Origin: Thermoplasmata archaeon
GTDB lineage: Archaea > Thermoplasmatota > E2 > UBA202 > JdFR-43
Length of the DNA: 5,600 nt
Assembly: GCA_021162305.1 (NCBI GenBank)
Contig: JAGGYX010000104.1
Coordinates: forward strand, 1-5,600
Direction of reading: 5' to 3'
Below are positions 1 through 4,320 of this stretch, piece after piece. The notes under the pieces are model-generated. The model was not told where the DNA came from. It saw only the letters and a list, made by a program, of their open reading frames with translations, and ran no database searches. A program made the position numbers and the translations under genes. Each line of letters starts with the position of its first letter. Position 1 is the stretch's first letter.

Positions 1-181
1 AAGATACTAATTCCATATATCCGACCAGTGTTTCATTTCCATCCACATTTCCATAATATTCCATCCTCACAATATTTCCAGCTCTGCCTGAAACATAGAT
101 ACGGGAATAAAAATACGAATTTATGGTGCCATTAAAAGAATAATTTGCTTTTTCGGTTTTTACTGAGCGAATCAGAAATGC
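1..181 (-). pseudogene. 5'-truncated remnant (or partial gene) of an exported protein
   Basis: An open frame of 60 codons runs from just after an in-frame TAA (184-182) off the left edge of the window. It has no ATG, GTG or TTG in its first 35 codons; the first are a GTG at 70-68 and an ATG at 64-62. The translation is beta-strand-like, rich in Tyr, Asn and Gly, and ends in GNETLVGYMELVS. This resembles LNETLVGFYRV in the 248-aa protein encoded divergently next door (its residues 86-96), so the two may be paralogues. The signal peptide and GDYWKY region expected before this segment are absent, and only about 30 bases separate the frame from the neighbour's start, so there is no room for them. 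I infer a decayed or truncated copy. A non-canonical start or an antisense coincidence remains possible. The mirrored plus-strand frame is also open but reads as a His/Pro/Phe-rich shadow. Confidence 0.42.
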
Positions 182-190
182 TTAAATATC
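174..190 (+). promoter_or_regulatory. Archaeal BRE/TATA promoter of the 248-aa gene
   Basis: CTTAAATATC at 181-190 matches the archaeal TATA-box style and is preceded by an A-rich BRE-like stretch (AGAAATG, 174-180). Its centre lies about 26 bases before the ATG at 211, so transcription would begin at or next to the start codon. No Shine-Dalgarno sequence precedes that ATG, which agrees with a leaderless mRNA. Confidence 0.6.
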
Positions 191-210
191 GGAAACAGCA
201 TTAAAATATA

Positions 211-957
211 ATGAACATTGCTAAAGGAATAAAAAAATTGATTTGCATTTTAATGGTTTTTTCCTTACTGTCATCATTTACTCTTATATCATTTGCTTTT
301 TCGGATAAGTTGAACTGGAGAGTCGGAGATTATTGGAAATATGAAGTAACCAATTTTTTTACAGAAGGGAAGAGAAAATATATAGAAGAAATGAAGGTTA
401 TTGGAAAAGAAAACGTTAGTTTCTATGGAAAAAGATATTTTGTTTATAAAGTGGAGATAAGGGGATTAAATGAAACTTTAGTGGGTTTTTATAGAGTAAA
501 TGACTTAGCAGAAATTGGAGAAAGGCATAATAATGATAGTATAATAAGTGATCCACCTATTGAAAAATATAAATTTTTGGAAGCTGGTAAAAAATGGGAC
601 CAGAGTATTAAATGGATTCAAAATATGAGTGGAGAGATATCAAATACATCCTTTGTTATGTATTTTGAATGCTTGGGGAAAGAGAAAATAAAAACAGGAG
701 CAGGAGAGTTTGAGTGTTACAAAATAAAATCTTATTCAAATTTGTCAAATCCATCAAGCGATTATGGCATAGAATATTTTTCTCCTTCTATCAAAAATAC
801 GATACTATCTATTTCATATGAAAATGGAGAAATTGTTAATAGGAAAGAATTAATAGAGACTTCTTATAGAAAAAATCATGGAATACCTTCTTTTACACTT
901 CCAATGATGATTTTTTCATTTACTTTCATTCTGTGGCTTATAAAAAGAAGAGGGTAA
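211..957 (+). CDS. Exported, C-terminally anchored surface protein of unknown function
   Basis: 248 aa; function not recognised. Residues 1-30 form a signal peptide: basic start (KGIKK), hydrophobic stretch 10-28, likely cleavage near SFAF. The ectodomain (about 31-220) opens with WRVGDYWKYEV (36-46) and contains AGEFECYKI (164-172). The pairing of a GDYWKY-type start with a G-x-F-E-C/A-Y-x-I motif recalls, from memory, beta-rich archaeal surface proteins of uncertain role. Six N-x-S/T sequons (N68, N87, N108, N138, N144, N177) fit an exposed, possibly glycosylated domain. The C-terminus (224-248) has a GIPSF motif, a hydrophobic helix and a final KRRG, like archaeosortase-type sorting tails. 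The ATG is chosen because it sits about 26 bases after a TATA box and begins a clear signal peptide. The gene is AT-richer than its neighbours. It converges on the 368-aa gene with 9 bases between them. Confidence 0.8.
   Translation: MNIAKGIKKLICILMVFSLLSSFTLISFAFSDKLNWRVGDYWKYEVTNFFTEGKRKYIEEMKVIGKENVSFYGKRYFVYKVEIRGLNETLVGFYRVNDLAEIGERHNNDSIISDPPIEKYKFLEAGKKWDQSIKWIQNMSGEISNTSFVMYFECLGKEKIKTGAGEFECYKIKSYSNLSNPSSDYGIEYFSPSIKNTILSISYENGEIVNRKELIETSYRKNHGIPSFTLPMMIFSFTFILWLIKRRG
880..954 (+). other. C-terminal tripartite sorting-like tail of the 248-aa protein
   Basis: This stretch encodes residues 224-248: a short motif GIPSFTLP, a hydrophobic span of about 14 residues (MMIFSFTFILWLI), then KRRG at the extreme end. 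The order motif, helix, basic cluster is that of PGF-CTERM-like archaeal signals that archaeosortases process. The motif is not a canonical PGF, so it could instead be a simple C-terminal membrane anchor. No archaeosortase gene is present in the window. Confidence 0.5.
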
Positions 958-966
958 GAGTCTGAC

Positions 967-2073
967 TCAATCCCTTATGCCAAACCACCACAGATTGTTG
1001 AATTTTCCTTTATCTATGTGCACGTATGAGGCTGTTGATGGGTCTCCACCGCTAGATGACATTCCATATACATGTACTTCTGACCAATATGCACTATTAC
1101 CGCGCCACGCTATCATAATACCTCCTTCTACAGTTTTATCAAAGTTACTAAATTCCCAAGCAGAAAATATCGTCTTAACATAGTCTCTTATATAGTGGCC
1201 ATTTAAATCATATTCTCTAACCAGAAGAATAACATCTACATGTTGTCCCATGTAACCCCATGTACTTCCCTTAACATATACCGATGTAGTGACCCATCCA
1301 TAAATACAATTAAAAGGAGGAATTCTCGCATATGAAGGGGGATTATCAGCTACTCCACACCATTCCTTTATCGTTGTATAAGGTATGCCCCGGCAATAAA
1401 GATCGAATTCTCCAGTAAAACGGTTTACATGCACATCCTTTATGTAGGTGTAAGGATCAGCATCTTTCCATCCCCAAGGATAAGGGGGTTTGAATACCCA
1501 ATTAAAGTAAAAACCAGTGGCACCATCGTTTCTTCTTTCTATTTTCTCTTTATCCGGATAAGTAATTATACATGTTGTGTTTACTGGGAGGGAGGGTCTT
1601 ATAACCTTCACCGGCGGCACGTATTCCAGTGCTATTTCTTTATAAATTATTCCATTATTGGTATATAGTTCTACTTTGGCCGTTTTTCCTTTTATATCTT
1701 TTAGCTGTATATTTATAATATTTCCGTCCCGTACCGCTGAATCCCTATTCAAATCGACGGCACAAAAATCTGCACAATCTATATTGTTAATATAAACATG
1801 TGGCAATGCTTTTATATCGTTTATGATTCTTTTTTCATTGCCACCTGTTGCATCTCGTATGTCTATTTCTATTTTATCTATTTTATAACCCCTTTTTGAT
1901 AGCAATTCGATGATTATACTACAATTTCCTCCATCTCCATACGCGGCAATTAGAACATTTATGCTAACATCTTCGTTCATTACTTCCTCATTTGTCGTAT
2001 AAGAGTCGGCAGGTATCATCGGCATTACAAACACTCCAACTATTGCCAATACCAACAATACCTTTCCTTTCAT
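967..2073 (-). CDS. Secreted protein of unknown function, 368 aa
   Basis: Function not recognised. The chosen ATG (2073) starts MKGKVLLVLAIVG, a signal peptide of about 22-24 residues ending near IPADS. An in-frame ATG at 2127 would put 18 charged residues before the signal and lies upstream of the TATA box, so it is rejected. The mature protein seems to have two parts. Residues 36-152 look alpha/beta or Ig-like (NVLIAAYGDGG at 39-49, IDIRDATGG at 70-78) and end at a Pro-rich linker, YVPPVKVIRPSLP (151-163). Residues 185-368 form an aromatic-rich, probably all-beta domain with many Trp, Tyr and Gly, including IMIAWRGNSAYW (319-330). There are seven cysteines (51, 100, 104, 168, 227, 239, 256), no lipobox and no C-terminal membrane anchor, so it is probably released or held non-covalently. 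A carbohydrate- or surface-binding role is a guess from the aromatic content only. Confidence 0.78.
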   Translation of the reverse strand: MKGKVLLVLAIVGVFVMPMIPADSYTTNEEVMNEDVSINVLIAAYGDGGNCSIIIELLSKRGYKIDKIEIDIRDATGGNEKRIINDIKALPHVYINNIDCADFCAVDLNRDSAVRDGNIINIQLKDIKGKTAKVELYTNNGIIYKEIALEYVPPVKVIRPSLPVNTTCIITYPDKEKIERRNDGATGFYFNWVFKPPYPWGWKDADPYTYIKDVHVNRFTGEFDLYCRGIPYTTIKEWCGVADNPPSYARIPPFNCIYGWVTTSVYVKGSTWGYMGQHVDVILLVREYDLNGHYIRDYVKTIFSAWEFSNFDKTVEGGIMIAWRGNSAYWSEVHVYGMSSSGGDPSTASYVHIDKGKFNNLWWFGIRD

Positions 2074-2116
2074 TCTCTCACCAATAATGTAATCCGATTT
2101 TTTTTTTATATAATTT
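2074..2116 (-). promoter_or_regulatory. TATA box and Shine-Dalgarno of the 368-aa secreted protein gene
   Basis: Reading the minus strand, AAATTATATAAA (about 2116-2105) is a strong TATA box preceded by an A-rich BRE-like stretch. A start site about 26 bases downstream falls near 2083, giving a leader of about 10 bases. GGTGAGAG occupies 2082-2075, just before the ATG at 2073; GGTGA is the 3' half of the archaeal Shine-Dalgarno consensus, so the short spacing is suitable. This element decides the start in favour of 2073. The TATA core is nearly palindromic and could also work toward the right. Confidence 0.62.
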
Positions 2117-2154
2117 TTGGCAAGCAAAATTGTTCTACAAAAACAATATCTATT

Positions 2155-2272
2155 CCGCCTGCTGCCTCCCTGCTAAATGCTTGCAAGAAAAATGGAAATA
2201 AAAAATGGAAGGAAGGAAAGGGCTTGACAACATACCGCCTTATTTCTGCAAGGCAGCGGAGGAAGCAGGAGG
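2155..2272. repeat. Imperfect long inverted repeat in the 2074-2310 gene-free stretch
   Basis: The left arm starts CCGCCTGCTGCCTCC (2155-2169). The reverse complement of the right arm starts CCTCCTGCTTCCTCC (2272-2258), matching at 13 of 15 positions. Both arms continue with CTGC. After a 6-base insertion in the left arm they resume with CTTGCAAGAAA (2180-2190) against CTTGCAGAAA (2253-2244). About 27 positions can pair in total. The loop (2191-2243) contains repeated AAAATGGAA and GGAA units. No protein-coding frame of note lies here. The arms are pyrimidine- and purine-rich, so part of the match may be compositional. No clear target-site duplication flanks it. Confidence 0.5.
2188..2205 (-). 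terminator. T-rich archaeal terminator candidate
   Basis: On the minus strand this reads as two T-tracts, T6 (2205-2200) and T5 (2192-2188), about 105 bases past the stop of the 46-aa gene and before the promoter of the secreted protein gene. Archaeal RNA polymerase terminates on such runs. It lies inside the loop of the inverted repeat, which is unusual. Confidence 0.35.
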
Positions 2273-2310
2273 TTATCCATTTTTCCTTATCTTCTTTATG
2301 ATTTCATTGC

Positions 2311-2451
2311 CTATCGAAGCGCCAATATAAATCCTATTATCGCTCCTTCAAATAAATTTTTTCCATGTAATGTTTCATAAGTATACAATGTCAATCCTAA
2401 CAATATGCAAATGATAGCAAATGCTCCTTTAATTATTTCTATTTTTACCAT
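2311..2451 (-). CDS. Small two-helix membrane protein, 46 aa, hypothetical
   Basis: The product is MVKIEIIKGAFAIICILLGL onward, 46 residues, not recognised. Hydrophobic residues 6-25 form a likely first transmembrane helix. A short polar segment (YETLHGKN) and a second hydrophobic stretch (about 33-45) follow, and the protein ends in LALR. The frame extends upstream to a TTG at 2502, but that start would run through the promoter-like palindrome, so the ATG at 2451 is preferred. A weak GGTAA precedes it. It lies 84 bases downstream of trmO on the same strand and may have its own promoter at 2474-2488. Being short, it could be a chance frame, but the two-helix pattern and well-placed TATA-like box favour a real gene. 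Confidence 0.5.
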   Translation of the reverse strand: MVKIEIIKGAFAIICILLGLTLYTYETLHGKNLFEGAIIGFILALR

Positions 2452-2473
2452 CTTATTACCAATATGGATGATA

Positions 2474-2488
2474 CTTAATAAAATTAAG
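2474..2488 (-). promoter_or_regulatory. Palindromic TATA-like element before the 46-aa gene
   Basis: CTTAATAAAATTAAG is a perfect inverted repeat (CTTAAT/ATTAAG around three A's). On the minus strand it reads CTTAATTTTATTAAG, with its centre about 30 bases upstream of the ATG at 2451. It would serve as a TATA box giving a leader of only a few bases. The symmetry could equally suit a dimeric regulator, but nothing else supports that. Confidence 0.4.
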
Positions 2489-2535
2489 CCTGCAGCCCGC
2501 AACCATATTGCATGATGAACACTGTTATATCAGGA

Positions 2536-3018
2536 TTAAATAAATCTTCCGTCATCTCTGGTTTTATTCAGTCTGTGAATCCTTTTTTCAAGCCATCCTA
2601 TTTTTACATCCATATAATCATCAAAGAATGGAACATACGGCTTTACATCAAGCAATGGTGTGGAATCAATGATGTCAATGTTTTCAACATGTAATATATT
2701 TCCTTTCCTTTCTATCAGCTTTACAGTTGATATTCCTATTGGATTTGGTCTTGATGGCGCCCTCGTCGCAAAAACTCCCACTGGCTCATCACCCATATAT
2801 GGAATAACTTTTATTTTCCTCTCCTTGCAGAGATGAAAATGATATATTAAAGTAATATGAGAGAATCCTTCTATGCCCTCGAGCCCTCCTTCATATTTTT
2901 TAAAGACTTCCACTATGCCTTTGACTCCTTTTGCCTCTTTCGGCTGTATTGGCACTCCAATCGGCTTTTTAAAAGGAGAATGAACTACGCCTATTGGCTC
3001 ATATTCTATAATCCCCAT
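2536..3018 (-). CDS. trmO: tRNA (adenine(37)-N6)-methyltransferase TrmO, archaeal short form
   Basis: TrmO (TsaA/UPF0066 family) is a SAM-dependent enzyme that methylates t6A37 to m6t6A37 in threonine tRNA. The 160-aa product carries the family hallmarks in order: IGVVHSPF (9-16), GFSHITLIY (51-59), GVFATRAPSRPNPIGIS (81-97, the core signature) and DSTPLLDVKPYVP (118-130). The fold is a small beta-barrel-like SAM-binding domain. The E. coli protein is about 235 aa; this one lacks the bacterial C-terminal domain, as expected for archaeal members. An in-frame ATG at 3027 abuts the Shine-Dalgarno sequence with no spacing. The ATG at 3018 lies 8 bases past GGAG and opens MGIIEYEPIG, so it is preferred. 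The gene overlaps the eno 3' end by 13 bases and is probably translationally coupled to it. The substrate is inferred from bacterial homologues. Confidence 0.9.
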   Translation of the reverse strand: MGIIEYEPIGVVHSPFKKPIGVPIQPKEAKGVKGIVEVFKKYEGGLEGIEGFSHITLIYHFHLCKERKIKVIPYMGDEPVGVFATRAPSRPNPIGISTVKLIERKGNILHVENIDIIDSTPLLDVKPYVPFFDDYMDVKIGWLEKRIHRLNKTRDDGRFI

Positions 3019-4268
3019 TTTTTCCATCTCCTTCCAGCATATTCTTTTCTTTCCATTTCCTCTTCAATCTTTATCAGCCTGTTATATTTTGCCACTCTCT
3101 CGCCCCTTGCAGGAGCGCCAGCCTTTATCTGCCCTGCTTCAAGAGTAACTGCCAGGTCTGCTATAAAATCATCGCAGGTATCGCCAGAGCGATGTGAAAC
3201 CATTATTGAATAGTTATTCGCTTTGCATAATTTTGCAACTTCTATTGCTTCCGTTATCGTTCCAATCTGATTTGGCTTAAGCAATAAAGCATTGCATGCC
3301 TTCTTTTTTATTCCTTTTTTCAACCTTTTTGGATTTGTTACGAAAACATCATCTCCTACAATCTGAACCTTGCTTCCAATTCTTCTGGTAAGCTCAGCAA
3401 ATCTATCCCAGTCTTCTTCATGAAATGCATCTTCTATTGAAACAATTGGAAATGTGGAGGCAAGCTCGATATAAAAATCTATAAGCTCATCTTCCATTTT
3501 CCTTCCTTCTATTTTATAAAATGTGCCATCATAAAAACTGGATGCAGCACTATCGATAGCAAGTTTAACCTCATTTTCATATCCATTCTCTTCTATTGCT
3601 TTCATAATCAATTCCAATGCTTCATAACTGCTTTTTAGAGGAGGAGCGAAGCCGCCTTCGTCACCAACATTTATTGCATTTTTTCCATATTCTGATTCTA
3701 TTATCTCCTTCAAGCTATAATATGTTTCGCAAGCCATTTTAATTGCTTCTTTAAAACTCGCCGCCTTTATCGGCGCCACCATATGCTCCTGTATATCCAA
3801 ATCATTTCCAGCATGCATTCCTCCGTTTATAACATTCAGAAAAGGAATTGGAAGGAGTTTTGCATTGCTATTTAAATACTCATATAATTCCTTTTCCTCA
3901 GCCATGGCGGCGCACCTTGCAGTTGCCATAGAAACTGCGATACATGCATTGCCTCCAAGCAAGCTTTTATTTTTTGTCCCATCTATTGCAATGAGCTTTC
4001 TATCTATTTCTTCTTGTTCTCTTACATCCATTCCTTTTAGAGCCGGAGCAATTATTTTGTTGACATTTTCTATTGCCATTTCAACGCTTTTTCCATGAAA
4101 TTCTTTTCCCCCTCTTATTTCCACAGCCTCATTTTTTCCTTTAGATGCTCCTGAGGGGGCGGAAGCAATGGCGACGCTTTTGCCACATCTTACCTCTACC
4201 TCTATAGTAGGATTTCCTCTTGAATCAAGAATTTCTCTTGCTTTTATTTCATTGATTGTAAAGTCCAT
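3006..4268 (-). CDS. eno: Enolase (phosphopyruvate hydratase)
   Basis: Enolase interconverts 2-phosphoglycerate and phosphoenolpyruvate in glycolysis and gluconeogenesis; it is cytosolic and Mg-dependent. The 420-aa product is full length. The N-terminal domain starts at EIKAREILDSRGNPTIEVEV (7-26) and has the flexible loop PSGAS (38-42). The barrel carries HAGNDLDIQE (H152, E161), GDEGG (E204), metal ligands D239, E279 and D306, catalytic K331 in LLLKPNQIGT, the SHRSG motif (H359, R360, S361) and K382. All expected catalytic and metal residues are present. Small departures are IEDAF where IEDPF is usual and SGDT where SGET is common. In-frame ATGs at 4304 and 4286 are rejected: they lie in or before the TATA-like block, while 4268 gives the standard enolase N-terminus and a leaderless start. 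The C-terminal tail GRRWKKWGL overlaps trmO. paaK is divergent. Confidence 0.97.
   Translation of the reverse strand: MDFTINEIKAREILDSRGNPTIEVEVRCGKSVAIASAPSGASKGKNEAVEIRGGKEFHGKSVEMAIENVNKIIAPALKGMDVREQEEIDRKLIAIDGTKNKSLLGGNACIAVSMATARCAAMAEEKELYEYLNSNAKLLPIPFLNVINGGMHAGNDLDIQEHMVAPIKAASFKEAIKMACETYYSLKEIIESEYGKNAINVGDEGGFAPPLKSSYEALELIMKAIEENGYENEVKLAIDSAASSFYDGTFYKIEGRKMEDELIDFYIELASTFPIVSIEDAFHEEDWDRFAELTRRIGSKVQIVGDDVFVTNPKRLKKGIKKKACNALLLKPNQIGTITEAIEVAKLCKANNYSIMVSHRSGDTCDDFIADLAVTLEAGQIKAGAPARGERVAKYNRLIKIEEEMERKEYAGRRWKKWGL
3028..3035 (-). promoter_or_regulatory. Ribosome binding site of trmO inside the eno 3' end
   Basis: The minus strand reads GGAAGGAG here, a good Shine-Dalgarno match. 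It sits 9 bases before the ATG at 3018 (8 intervening bases) but directly against the alternative ATG at 3027, so it decides the trmO start. The same bases encode the Gly-Arg-Arg part of the enolase C-terminal tail. Confidence 0.65.
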
Positions 4269-4287
4269 ATTGAATATAGATTTCATC

Positions 4288-4301
4288 CTTAAATTTTTAT
4301 A
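4288..4301. promoter_or_regulatory. Shared divergent TATA block for eno and paaK
   Basis: CTTAAATTTTTATA reads as a TATA-like box in both directions: TTTTTATA toward paaK, and TATAAAAATTTAAG toward eno. From its middle (about 4294-4297) it is about 25 bases to the paaK ATG at 4321 and about 26-29 to the eno ATG at 4268. Both transcripts would then be leaderless or nearly so. A weak AGGA (4308-4311), 9 bases before the paaK ATG, is the only Shine-Dalgarno-like sequence on that side. Confidence 0.55.
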
Positions 4302-4320
4302 CATTGCAGGAATTCAAAAC

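Noticed and set aside
958..968. GAGTCTGACTC, an 11-base palindrome at the junction of the two convergent genes, as a bidirectional terminator
   Set aside because: The arms are 5 bases with a 1-base centre, so no stable hairpin forms, and no T-run follows on either strand. A match this short is expected by chance.
977..1183. Plus-strand open frame of 68 codons (also 1429-1668)
   Set aside because: These lie antisense within the 368-aa secreted protein gene, have no promoter or ribosome binding site, and read as low-quality mirror frames.
2150..2240. Minus-strand frame of 27 codons starting at 2233 in the inverted-repeat region
   Set aside because: It is low-complexity, has no ribosome binding site, and is explained by the repeat and T-tracts.
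2512..2694. Plus-strand open frame of 60 codons, and an ATGATGA at 2512-2518 resembling a C box of a C/D RNA
   Set aside because: The frame is antisense to trmO, whose coding is certain. The C-box-like heptamer has no matching CTGA D box at a suitable distance.
2857..3213. Plus-strand frames at 2857-3213 and 3865-4098
   Set aside because: They are antisense shadows of trmO and enolase, with compositions typical of mirror frames.
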